Source: Hyaloscypha bicolor E
Taxonomy: Eukaryota; Ascomycota; Leotiomycetes; Helotiales; Hyaloscyphaceae
Direction of reading: 5' to 3'
Assembly: GCF_002865645.1 (NCBI RefSeq)
Contig: NW_020194684.1
Location: 1,519,308 to 1,583,307, forward strand
Length of the DNA: 64,000 nt
Shown here: positions 12,197 through 22,486 of the stretch, piece by piece
Layout: each line of letters opens with the position of its first letter
Position numbering within the stretch: position 1 is the stretch's first letter
The notes under the pieces: model-generated
The model's input: the letters and a program-made list of their open reading frames with translations, nothing else
Told to the model about the DNA's origin: nothing
The model's database searches: none
Position numbers and translations under genes: made by a program

Positions 12197-15100
12197 TTAT
12201 TTGCCAGGGTAAGCAAAACACTGCATAGACAGCCAAGTATCCGGCAGGGAAATCGTGCTGGAGAAGTCGGTGCAGCCAGTGAACTCGCTCGATGCGATTC
12301 CGTTGGAATACCCCGTGCAGTCGTCGTTGGTATAGATGGTGCAGAAGCCATTTCGGATGACGAACGATGTCGGCTTGCTGAAAGTCCCGGCAGAACAGGG
12401 TTGGGTCGGGTTGGCGCCGCCACCGGTGTACCATCCGCATTCGAACGAGGGATCAGTGCCGTGCTGAAGCGGAATACAAAATTCGTTTGGCCCTTGTACT
12501 CCGGTGCCATCTAGACTATACTGAAATGGGGAAGAGTGTTAGTGAAGGTTGATTGGGAAAGTAGACTTAAGTGGAGTGGATAAAGCTCACGTAATCAAAG
12601 TTGGCCGCATTCTGATTTGAGCAAGCAGCATCGTACATGGTCAAGATCCAAGTTGAAGTTGGCGTTGGTGCTGCTTGCGTGGTGGTGGGAGCTTGTACGG
12701 TCGAAGTGGCCGTCCAACTGGCACATGAGAGGCTGCTTACGCAAGGCTGCTGGGGGACGGTGCAGATGGAAGTTGTGACGGTCGACACACACGAACTACC
12801 TGTCGAGGTTTGGATTGGTAGCGTGGTCGGAGGGCCAGTGGTCGTTGGCGTAAGCGTTGGGAGATTCGTTGGGAGAGTAGTTGTAGTAGCATCAAGGTCT
12901 GTTTCAGATCAAGAGTTAGTAATTGGGGGGGGTTTTTTTTATCAGATGAGTGTGCCTTGATGGCATAGCACCCGTTGGTGCTATCGCTGAGAGCTTTACG
13001 AGATGCATGTCTGTTATAACTCGCAAATCGACCTAGAAAGCAAACAAAAGAGGCTTGAAGACTGACCCGACCAGAGACTCTGCACATAATTATACACCGA
13101 TGAAGCAAGCGCGGCGTCTGAAGGGAAAGCTGTGGGCCAATTGACGGGATCATTAGTCAATGTGACAACAATTGCGCTGCTGCATGTTGTGGCTGTGCTT
13201 GGACAGGCCGATGTCGTTGTCGTAGTAGTCGCTTCATTCTGGATGTCACAGCCTAACATGGTGCTGCTCGTCGAAAGCACTTGGGTGGTTGTGGTTGTTG
13301 AGGCTGATACACCATATGACGATGTTGTAAGAAACATGGTCGCCGTCTCAGTCTTGCACGAGCTGGGCTCTTCAGAGTAGGTGGGCACTCCATTATTGCC
13401 GACTCTACACAAACATCATCTCATCGGTTAGTAAGCCATTTCTTTTCCCGAAATCTTTGTCTGAAAAAGCTGAACTTACGTGATCGGGGGCCATGGTGGA
13501 AGGGGTCCTGGAAGGTTAAAACCCGGTGGGAATTGAAGCCCAGGCGGAGGTCCACTATTAGGTTGGTTTGTGGTCAGTCTGATTACTGCATTTTCGGGGA
13601 GTAGACGGAAAGAGGTTCTCATACGGTGGATAGATTCCCGGTGGTAGGCCCAACTGCCACCCAAAAATATTGAGATCCGGCAGATTCCATGAGATACAAA
13701 TCTGCCAGTACACTGTTAGTCGTTTTGATTCCACTATTTCCATTCCTTTCTCTTTCCCTACTCAAATGGGGACGTACGAAGAAGAACCAAACTTTGCAAG
13801 GAATAACCGGTTTGTTGTCTTGACTCTGGGGACCGGGCACAGAAGTTGTTACAGGTATGATGCTCACAATAGCTGGCCAAGTAGTGAAAGTAGCCAGGAC
13901 TCCAGTCGTTGTTGTGCCCGTTGTTGTGCCTCCGCCTCCAGTAACTGTTGGAAGGAATGTAAAGATTTGACCGTCCGTAGTGACGGTTTCGGTCGTGGAC
14001 AAACCTGTAGGCACAGGTACAGTAAATCCACTCCAAATCAAATTACCGGCGGAAGAGGTAACCAGTACTCCACCAGGTAAGGTCTCAGTTAGTACTCCAG
14101 TTTGTGTGGGGTTCGGTGGCAATGTAGGTAGGAATGTAAAAGTTTCACCGTCCGTAGTAATAATCGCGGTCGTGGACAAACCTGTAGGCACAGGTACAGT
14201 AAATCCACTCCAAATCAAATTACCGGCGGAAGAGGTAACCAGTACTCCACCAGGTAAGGTCTCAGTTAGTACTCCAGTTTGTGTGGGGTTCGGTGGCAAT
14301 GTAGGTAGGAATGTAAAAGTTTCACCGTCCGTAGTAATAATCGCGGTCGTGGACAAACCTGTAGGCACAGGTACAGTAAATCCACTCCAAATCAAATTAC
14401 CGGCGGAAGAGGTAACCAGTACTCCACCAGGTAAGGTCTCAGTTAGTACTTCAGTTTGTGTAGGGTTCGGTGGCAATGTAGGTAGGAATGTAAAAGTTTC
14501 ACCGTCCGTAGTAATAATTGCGGTCGTGCTCAAACCGGTAGGCACAGGAATAGCAAATTTACTCCAAAACAAAGTACCTGAGGAAGAGGTCACTGTCACT
14601 CCGTCTGGCAAGGTTTCAGTCAATACTCCTGACGTTGGCAGCGGTTGAGTAGGTCCAAAAGTGAATGTCTCCCCGTCTGTGGTCACAGTTGTTGGGTTAT
14701 TTAGTCCGGTGGGGACAGTGACTGTGTTTGTTCCCCAAACCAGCACACCACTTTGGGAGGTTGCTGTCTGGCCATCGGGTAGGACCGTTGTTGAGGCTGG
14801 AGGGGAACCGCCGATAGTAGACGTCGAAGTGAGAGTCTGGGCTCCGGAAACGGTTGTTATGGTTGTGAAACCGGTAGCTGGGCCCCCTGGGTTCCCTGTC
14901 TGGCTACCCCCTGATGCAAGGCAGGTGCCATCAGGTTGACATGTGCTTCCGAAATTGCAGCATCCATAGAAACCTGGAAGAGAAAGTAAGCGGCCCATAA
15001 TTTAGATATTCTCTTCTAGTAAGGAGGTGGAGGGGGGTAGAAAGTGTGTTCAAATGCCCTTTTCAGTCATCCAGGATTGAAAGAGGAAGGAGTTCATGCT

Positions 15101-15348
15101 TACAGCAAGTTGTGCCTAAAAACATTGTAGAAATTAGTATCGGACAAGAATGACAAATATGAGGTCTTCGTCATACCATAACCACACAGATTCGGCTCAT
15201 TAGCAGGTGTCACGCAACATATGTCACCAGTTAAGCCACAGGCAGATCCACACGGGACCGCGCATTGTTGTCTTTCAAACAAAGTTCTCGCTAGAATTGA
15301 AGAAAAGAAGGTGCTCGAAAGGAGCAGAGCTTGAAAGCCAAACCACAT
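12197..15348 (-). CDS. Secreted Ser/Thr-rich tandem-repeat protein, 833 aa, 8 exons
   Basis: My model joins exons 15348-15177, 15115-15104, 14973-13778, 13701-13625, 13554-13480, 13404-13067, 12898-12591 and 12520-12197. All seven introns are GT-AG, and the 2,502-nt sum is open to a TAA. Residues 1-20 (MWFGFQALLLSSTFFSSILA) are a signal peptide. A Cys-rich module follows (about 29-85, with GTTCC and GCCNFGSTC). Then come Thr-rich repeats, including three near-identical 59-residue units at about 209-385 and a diverged one before them. A PCKVWFFF-ICISW block (about 450-465) leads to a proline linker ending LPGPLPPWPPIT. A second Cys/Thr region follows, and a compact C-terminal domain of 107 residues with seven Cys (FECGWYTGG, FCTIYTNDDCTGY, GCTDF). 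No catalytic motif or GPI tail is seen. The linker and following block recur in fungal secreted proteins, often beside chitinase-like modules (from memory). I infer a wall- or surface-associated role. It is divergent with the protease gene at 16,760. Confidence 0.85.
12925..12940. repeat. G8T8 homopolymer junction inside intron 6
   Basis: Eight G followed by eight T on + fall within intron 6 (12,899-13,066) of the minus-strand gene, just upstream of its CTAAC branch point and CAG acceptor. Length errors here would not change the protein. Confidence 0.8.
14001..14531 (-). repeat. Three in-frame 177-bp tandem repeats
   Basis: Copies begin at 14,001, 14,178 and 14,355, exactly 177 bp (59 codons) apart. 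They differ at only a few positions (for example ACTCCAG/ACTTCAG and GTGTGGGG/GTGTAGGG in the third). A fourth, clearly diverged copy occupies about 14,532-14,690. The unit encodes the TTDGETFTFLPTLPPNP and VLTETLPGG segments. High DNA identity means recent expansion or gene conversion. The repeat also keeps the antisense frame open, which gives a false ORF. Confidence 0.95.
15104..15115 (-). other. 12-nt microexon of the repeat-protein gene
   Basis: Between intron 1 (15,176-15,116, GTATGA...TTTTAG) and intron 2 (15,103-14,974, GTAAGC...TTCCAG) only 12 nt remain. They complete GTTC and the first base of the next Cys codon. Including it gives NLCGYGTTCCFYGCC; skipping it gives NLCGYGFYGCC, also in frame, because both flanking introns are phase 1. 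Inclusion adds two Cys to the N-terminal Cys-rich module. Confidence 0.6.
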
Positions 15349-16759
15349 CGTGGAGAGGTCGTGACCCTTAGCAGGTTCCGTTCCGTAGATGCGGATTAGG
15401 AGATCAATAGGCTTTCAATTAATTGGGACAAGAAGATGCAATGATTCGAATGCAATAATAGCGACGTCTTCGACTTCATAAGAATCTGAACTTGCCACTG
15501 GAAAGCAGAGTGTTTATAGCTCAATCTCGGCAGGAGCGAAGAATCTCCAGTCGTTCTCTCCAGGATCATCTTGCTTGGAGGTACAGTTCTGACAACCCTT
15601 CCCACAATTTTCCAGGCACAGCTACCTACGATCCATCTCGTCTAAATCGAAATGTTCCAGGATATTTTCTCTATAAGCGTATACAGAGTATAAGCAATTC
15701 CTCGAATTCGTCCGCGTGAGGAACTGTGCCGCGAATCCCAGCTTATGATGACGACGACTGGAGAAGACGGAAACGGGGAAGGAGACGTTCTACTCGCTAC
15801 CTGTAAATAACCGGCTGAGTAGTGGCACAATTTTGGCCCTCTTGATCGAACGACCGTTCACCTAAAAGGATCAGGGAAGTAATAATTATAGCAGGTTTAA
15901 TGGGCCAGTGCGCTTTACTGTGTTGAGGGGGGCCAAGAGCTATCGGAATTTGTTAAATATGGTAGTGTTTCAAGTGTCGAAGCTGGTAAAAAGAAAATTC
16001 CTTCAGCATCTAATAATATCATAGGCAAGACTTCTTTAAAGGGGAATTCCATAATAAGCCTGCCCGGGTTATTTGGAGAGGTACGAGGAGGCTAAGCGAG
16101 AGCGAGAAGGCAAGCCGCGAGGAGGAAGCGAGAATGAATACGCAAACGATAATGAGAAGCGAGACCGAGAGCCAGTCAGCTGCCGGGTGGAAGCGAGCAC
16201 GTTAACCCCGAGGCCCGGGTGGGGGCGTCAGCTGCACCGGATACAGCCGCGGCTCAGCGCTTACAAACCCGATAATTTTGGGTGGATGGAGCGGCGCAGT
16301 GCTCAATACTCCGAAATGTCGTTTCACTTTGATTAACCCTTGGCTAGTGTGCTACTGGCTTGATAGAACACCTGATAAAAATACCTCGACGTAGGATTTT
16401 AGTAACTTCTGTCAGATCAGCGGGCTAAGCTAGCTCCGTTGTCCAGGCCTCCATTCCTCCCACTCCTTCAGGAGTTGGAAATATAGGCGCTAAAAAGAGG
16501 ATAAGTTGAGGAATGCTTAGAGCAAGCAGTTGGCCGTCTGAAAACATGTTACGGCTTGTGGCATATGATAGCAAGTTTAAACTAGCCAGCTATCCTTATA
16601 ACTATCTCTTCGCCCTGACACTATCAGGGAATTGTCTCTTCATCATTTCCAGCACCTTTTTGCAACCCCCCACCCCCAAAGACCTTTGTTAACCACTTGA
16701 GTATTTCCTATTGCTGGTTTGGTCACTTCAGTATCTCTTGCCACTCCCTCGTACTCAAG
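15349..16759. promoter_or_regulatory. Shared divergent intergenic region
   Basis: This 1.4-kb segment separates the start codons of two head-to-head genes, so it should hold both promoters. On minus, a TATA-like TATAAAC lies at 15,512-15,518, about 165 bp before the repeat-protein ATG. On plus, the last 100 bp before the protease ATG are CT-rich with a run of C at about 16,664-16,676, a common fungal promoter feature, and the ATG context is CAAGATG with A at -3. Short frames such as 16,073-16,336 lack any family resemblance. Co-regulation is possible but not shown. Confidence 0.55.
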
Positions 16760-17989
16760 ATGCAGATCAACTTATTCAAGGCTCTGCTCTCGTTTATTGC
16801 CTTTGGGCAATGCTATGGCCTGAATCCTCCTCTTGATGTCACCTGGAGGGCCGACAATTGTAACGGGTTCATGTTCAATGGAGCCTCCTTAAACCAAATA
16901 TGGGACAACGCAGCATCGATGGCTTTGAATGCTCAGCTTTCAATAGCTGCTGTCCCCAATACCGCAATGCAAGTGGTGACAGCCAGTGCCGATGACAAAA
17001 GAGCAGGAGGAAATGCACAGCTCATGTGGGGTCCCAAGTACTCGAGGGCTACGGGAGCGGATTCGACCCTTCAGGGCAACCTGCAATTTGTCACCAGTTT
17101 GTAGACCCTGTTCACTGCCCAAGATTCGAGTGTGTACGTCAGCTAACTCCGCGAACTATCAAGCTGCGTACGGCGACGCCTTGAAAGGACTGAAAAAAAC
17201 TCTGACCGGGGCCAACAACTTCGATCTCAACAATGCGATTCTGTTCTGTGGGAACACGGGTTTTCAGCAAGGAATACCTCCTGGCAGCAGCTGTGAGTAG
17301 ACGCGCACGTATTTCCTCCAAGGCTATTGGCTTAATCATTTCTAGTCATGAGTGACGTCTGGTACTATGAAATCCAAACCGGTACGGCTCCGAATCAGGT
17401 TACTGAATATTTTGTCCCCAATTACGCTACAGGCTGTAAGTTATCCTTCCCACAGTGCACTAAGGATTGAAAAAATTAACGAATAGTATAGTCAACGCCC
17501 CTAAGCCATGCACGGAGACGGGGGATGATGCTTCTTACAATGCAATGACATCCATGGCCACACGGATCGTCAACGGCGTTTCAACTGATTTTGTCTCCAT
17601 CATGCTATGTCCCGACAAAAAGCCTTCACAGCCAGCCACCTTGACCAACCCCTTCACAACTACGGACAACACTGGCAATCCGAATGCTTATAGTTCCATG
17701 GCAGGAACAATCTTACATGAAATGGTCCACGTGGTTGGCCTATCTAGAAACGAAGACTGTAAGTAAAGAGAGGCAATCTTTCAAGGAGCGACCACAAGTT
17801 TACACGAGAACAGGGTCCGATAAGACAAATCCGAATGATGCTAAAGGCAATTATGGCTTTCTCAAATGTGTCGCCTTGGCTAGCAGACTTGCACCAAATA
17901 CCTATAAAAACCCAGACAATTACCGCATCTTTGCCGAGATGAGCATGTCTCCAACGACGGAGTGGAGAGCGCCAAACCCCGCCACCTAG
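16760..17989 (+). CDS. Secreted M35-like zinc metalloprotease, 332 aa, 5 exons
   Basis: Model: exons 16760-17096, 17164-17292, 17346-17435, 17492-17758 and 17814-17989 (999 nt, stop TAG). All four introns are phase 1 and GT-AG (67, 53, 56 and 55 nt). The start is ATG 16,760, because the open frame upstream has no ATG and MQINLFKALLSFIAFGQCYG makes a clean signal peptide. HEMVH at residues 261-265 is a zincin active site, two His binding zinc and Glu acting as base. Downstream, NYGFLKC and NPDNYRIFAE match the AYG...C and NADNY pattern of fungal M35/aspzincin-like peptidases. The third zinc ligand would be Asp274 or Asp283. The protein likely cleaves other proteins outside the cell. Introns 1 and 4 have alternative in-frame acceptors (AG at 17,142, giving 46 nt; AG at 17,798, giving 40 nt). 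I prefer the longer intron 1 because CTAAC lies 15 nt before its AG. Confidence 0.82.
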
Positions 17990-18166
17990 ACCCAGAGAAA
18001 TTATGTGAAGTGCCCGTGACTAGGAGTAACAGAGAGGGTACTAGTCGATGGGGGATGGTGTTTTTAGAGGCGTTTTCATTTCGTTATTATTGATTGATCA
18101 CATTGAATGGAGTTCTTTCATGGGAAGGTTTTAGTTTCGTCTTGATCACCGATGAGTTTATACTAG
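17990..18166. other. 3' flank of the protease gene
   Basis: AT-richer sequence after the TAG stop, without a clear coding frame. It should include the 3' UTR; no reliable polyadenylation signal could be chosen. Confidence 0.5.
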
Positions 18167-18530
18167 TCAAACAGACTTCAAGATATCTATCACTAGATAC
18201 GTGTTGTTGCACAATATTTTGAAAAGAGAGAGGGTGGTTTGCACTTGCATTTGAAATCTATTAAGCTCATGTAACAGGGCCTGCCGAACATAGTGCAGTG
18301 GATGATCTCCACTAGTAGAAGCTCCTGGACTTTCAGGTAGAACTTGAATTAACACGTGCCATTTTTCTGTAGCAAACAAGGTTGTCATAAAGATACGTGG
18401 GTCTTCCATCAAAGGACTAGCTATTAATTCATTATAATCGCCATACATATATAGAATCCAAAGTGCTTTGTGAAATATTATGCCTATAATGATTGGGAAT
18501 TCTTCACAGAGCGAAGCCTTAAGGAAAGAT
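18167..18530 (-). pseudogene. Possible gene fragment, unrecognised
   Basis: A minus-strand frame is open from about 18,530 down to 18,167, with an ATG at 18,448 giving 93 aa. Its composition is that of a folded protein, with segments such as FATEKWHVLIQVLPE and PLHYVRQALLHELNRF, not low-complexity. No signal peptide and no known domain were recognised. It lies between the protease gene and the AT-rich block, with no clear upstream exon. It could be the last exon of a decayed gene, a small orphan gene, or chance. Confidence 0.3.
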
Positions 18531-19620
18531 TACTAGAAGGAGAACTGTACTGATATGTCAAGAATAGTTAACTTGTTGCATTAGTTTAATTCTGTGCGTA
18601 TAAGGAGTAAATCACGTGCATAATAGAGAAATTTGAAGAAGTGATAAAGCGAGTCTTGCAAGGAGAGAAGCGGATCCAGAATTGGCTCCGAAGAATCCTT
18701 GTCTGACTTTTTCCAATTTTAGCTGGTGGGCAGTCGCATCAGAGGAGCCGCAACAGGCCGCCTTCGACCTTCGACTCACCCGAACCTGCCGGTAAAGCAG
18801 CTCTGCTCACTTTTCCGAACAAAAACAGATTCTCTTTATATCAGGATTGGCGTACGATAATCATCTGTTCAATCATGCATTTGACCACTCGCATCACGTG
18901 GGATTTTGTCGAGTGAATACGGAGGAAAGAAGAAGTCCAGCGCGCCTCTTGAGCAGGTCATAAGTTGTAGTATTGTCCCATGTTCCAATTGCAAACGAAA
19001 GATAGCAATCTCGAATAAAATATTTTGGCATATCTGATATCTCTTTTCATGCCTAACCCGAATATCGTATGAGTCTCGTTACCTTGAATCGCAGTTTAGA
19101 CGACTGGGTTCTATGAGAGGTTGATGGTTGAATCCTTCTACTCTACCCACGATAAATTATGGCTGTAATTACCTATCTAGAAGCTCTCAAGGGAGGGTCT
19201 GCCTTTCCCAGTAACGCGACTTCCTTGGCCTAAATAACCATGAGGAGAAAGGTGCCGGTCTAATAGCTTTTTGAATTGATTCTGATAACAACTTTCATTA
19301 CACTACTAGACTTGTCACACTCGCTCTGTGCCTGAGACGGCTCATTAATGCCTTGCTTGGCTATTCCACGGTTTGGAACTATTGCTCCAATACTGCCTCG
19401 GGTATTAAACCTATAAGGAAGCCAAATGGGATATATAAGAAACCTAGCATAACGGAAATGACCCATTAGACCCTAATAAGACATGCTACTGAAAAGGTCT
19501 CTCCGCTAATAAAGACGATTATGACCTGGACAGTAACTATGAGAGGGATAATAGTAATAAAGAGATAGTTGCGAAAAACGCTCTCTAAGATATTGAATTT
19601 ATTATTAATTCTTCGATTAC
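18531..19620. other. Gene-poor right edge of the island
   Basis: Normal composition until about 19,560, then a drop into RIP-type sequence. CACGTG E-box palindromes occur at about 18,613 and 18,894, and another at about 18,353. A 68-codon minus frame at 19,260-19,466 has no family resemblance. No gene can be supported. Confidence 0.45.
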
Positions 19621-20417
19621 TATTAGAATAATATTTAGTTATTAGGAAACTAATCTTGCTTATATAAGTATAAATTAAAAACTTACTTATATATATTAAA
19701 AACGTTTATATATATTAAATACTAGTATTTATAGCTATTTTATTTTCTAAATTATATAATAATTAAATATTTTTAAGCCTTTAAAATAAACTATTAAAAT
19801 AATAACTAACTAATAAATATTTTATTTAAAAATTATTTCTTATATTAATATATTAATTAGTAATATATTTCTGGCTTTAAGCTTTTTATCTAGAATATTA
19901 TATAATAAAAAGTTAGTTATAAATATAAATATAAATATAATAAATATATTTTAAAAGAAATTAATTTATATTAATTTAATAATAATAAAAACAAATATTT
20001 TAAAAAAGCTAATTATTATTAAAATATTAATAAGTATTATAAAAGTAATATTAATTATAATTTGAAATTATATATAAAAATTAATTAATATAAATCTAAA
20101 CTATAAAAAATACTTATATTTATAAGAATTTTTTAATTATATTATTAATTACTTAATTTTATATAATAGTTTTAATAATTAAAAAACTATTATTAGTTAT
20201 TATTATTAATTATATCTTTTATTTCTTTTATTTCTTTAAATTATATTACTAGAATTTATTTATTATCTAAATTAAATCTTATTATAATTTTCTATTTTTA
20301 AAATAATTTAATTTATATTTTCTAAATTTAAAGCCTTAAAATTTTATTTCTTTATTATAATAATATTATTTATAGCTATTAATAAATAAATTTATAATTT
20401 TTTTAGTAATTAAAAAA

Positions 20418-20505
20418 TTATATCTTATAATTATATCTTATAATTATATCTTATAATTATATCTTATAATTATATCTTATAATTATATCTTATAATTATA
20501 TATAT
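20418..20505. repeat. 13-bp tandem repeat, 6-7 copies
   Basis: The unit TATCTTATAATTA repeats every 13 bp with almost no variation. Confidence 0.9.
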
Positions 20506-21200
20506 TATTATATTTATTTTATAATAAATCTAAATTACTTTTTTAATTTTTTAATATTTTTTTTAAAAAAAAAAGATATAAATATTAATAAAACTAAAGA
20601 AAATAAAATACTTAAAAATATTTTTAAATTTAATTTTAATATTTTTTTTTAATTTAAGTTTTAAATAATAATAATTATTTAAAATTATAATATATTAGAT
20701 TAATAATTTAAAATATATATAATTTGTAATTTATAATAAAATAATTTAAAGATTTAATATTATTTATAATTAGTTTTATATTTATATTTATTATTATAAA
20801 TATAATATTTAGAACTTAAAAAATAAAATAAAAGATTTCTTATAAAAATAATTTAAAGCTAAAAAAAAAACTAAAATATAGAAAGTTATAAGAAAATATA
20901 TATATTTTATAATATATTATTTTTAAAAGAATTTAGTTTTTTTTAAATATTTCTAGTATATTTTAAATATAATTCTTTAATAAACTAGTTATAATATATA
21001 TATTTAAAAAGTATTTAAATATCTAATTAAATATTTCAAATATTAAATCTTTAGAAATTATAATTTTTTTTTTAAAAAAAAAAATTTATTTTTAAGTTTT
21101 ATAAAAGCTATTAATTTATCTAATTTTATATTTTTCTTTTTTCTAAAATAAATTAATATTTCAAATATAAATATTATATATAAAAAATATATATAAAAAA

Positions 21201-21300
21201 TATATAATTTTTAATATATAATTTTTAATATATAATTTTTAATATATAATTTTTAATATATAATTTTTAATATATAATTTTTAATATATAATTTTTAATA
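21201..21300. repeat. 14-bp tandem repeat, about 7 copies
   Basis: The unit TATATAATTTTTAA repeats every 14 bp with near-perfect identity, followed by degenerate continuation. Confidence 0.9.
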
Positions 21301-21624
21301 AATATAATTTTTTATATAATTTAATTAATATTATAGATTTTATAAAAGTTTTAATATATTAATATTATTTTTATAAAACTAAAAAGCTATTATTTAATAT
21401 TAAAACTAGATATTATATTAAATTCTTATTTTAATTTATTTTTTATTAGTTTTAATAAAAGAATTCTAATTTAAAGAAATATAAAACTTATAATTCTTTT
21501 TAATTATAAATAGAAACTAACTAATAGTTTTATATTAAAAAAAACTTATTAATAATTAATTATAATAATTTATTTATTTTAATTATTTTAATAATAATTA
21601 ATATATAAATATAATTTTTATTTT

Positions 21625-21785
21625 TATTAGTTTATTAATAATATATAGTATTATTATATAAGATTAATAAAATTATTATTTTAAAATAAGAATTATAATA
21701 TTATAATATTAATATATAATTTCTAAATTTATTAAATCTAATAAAGTTTAATTTATTTATTAAATTATTTATAAAATATAAGTAT
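21625..21785 (-). mobile_element. Copia-type LTR fragment, left part
   Basis: Starting at TATTAG (21,625), this is a RIPped copy of the reverse complement of the LTR at 43,701-44,029, whose unmutated start is TGTCGGTTCACCAG. The match stops at ...AAAATATAAG (21,785) and resumes after 25,207, so a later insertion split it. Confidence 0.7.
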
Positions 21786-22213
21786 AATATATGAGAATTA
21801 GGCTCGTACTACAGTTTACTGGACCAAAAGACTACAGTATTTACCGTACGGTGAATATGCCTAATTACGGTTAAATAGCTGGATTGTAGTCACGTGACAG
21901 CCATATGTAATAACTATTCCCCCCTCGCCAAGCAACGTTCCGGAGTACCGGGAAAACGCTCCAAGCGAAGCGAACTACTTATACCTTAAGCCCTAAAGGA
22001 ATCCCCAAAAATCGCGATTTCGCGAATCTCAATTGCATACAATTAATTAAAAGGTCCTTTTCAGCCCTATAGAGGGTCTCTAATGCCCCTAAAGCCATCT
22101 CCAAGACTGGGAAAACCCTAAACTAATCTTACGGGCAGAAGTGCATACATACTTAACCACTCAGTAGACTGGGGCAGTAAATACTCTGTAACGTGTGAGA
22201 ATTAGGCTCGTAC

Positions 22214-22365
22214 TGATACCCCCCGTTCGTCAATACAAGCGATTAATCAATCGCCCTCCCGATTAATCAATCGTAGCGCCCGATTAATCAATGGGGGGGG
22301 GGGATTACGATTCGGGCTCCACAGTGGGTCCCGATTGATTAATCGGGTAATATTGAGGTTTCGGG
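22214..22365 (+). repeat. Left TIR with subterminal palindromes
   Basis: The arm contains CGATTAATCAATCG at about 22,240 and 22,260, a third box at about 22,281, an 11-G run at about 22,293-22,303, and CGATTGATTAATCG at about 22,331. The regularly placed palindromes are candidate transposase binding sites. Confidence 0.75.
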
Positions 22366-22486
22366 AATGGCAAAAGCAGTATATATTAGTATACTTCACC
22401 CAAACCAAGCTTTATTATACATGCCTCCCACTTCGTCTAGGTGCTTTCATAGCTACCCTAGCCCTTTTTGGTACCCTCACACCCAC

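Larger units (their letters stand above)
19621..21624. other. RIP-type AT-rich block with short tandem repeats
   Basis: Very AT-rich, with almost no C or G in places. No protein relic could be read. Two short tandem arrays are listed separately. Confidence 0.7.

Noticed and set aside
12113..12514. 133-codon + frame and overlapping minus frames of 142 and 82 codons
   Set aside because: They are shadows of the last exon, whose true frame joins upstream exons and ends at TAA 12,197.
13033..13066. Alternative 34-nt intron followed by a short extra exon in place of intron 6
   Set aside because: 34 nt is too short for usual fungal splicing, and the single 168-nt intron gives a simpler in-frame model.
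12737..13153. 138-codon minus frame crossing exon 6 and intron 6
   Set aside because: It reads through intron 6; the CTAAC branch point and CAG at 12,899 and the Thr-rich downstream frame support splicing.
13980..14648. 222-codon + strand frame over the repeat array
   Set aside because: It is antisense to exon 3 of the repeat-protein gene; the 177-bp period keeps it open by chance.
16073..16336. 87-codon + frame in the divergent promoter region
   Set aside because: It starts at TTG, lacks an early ATG, and its charged low-complexity content matches no family.
19260..19466. 68-codon minus frame at the island edge
   Set aside because: No family resemblance, no signal peptide, no exon partners.
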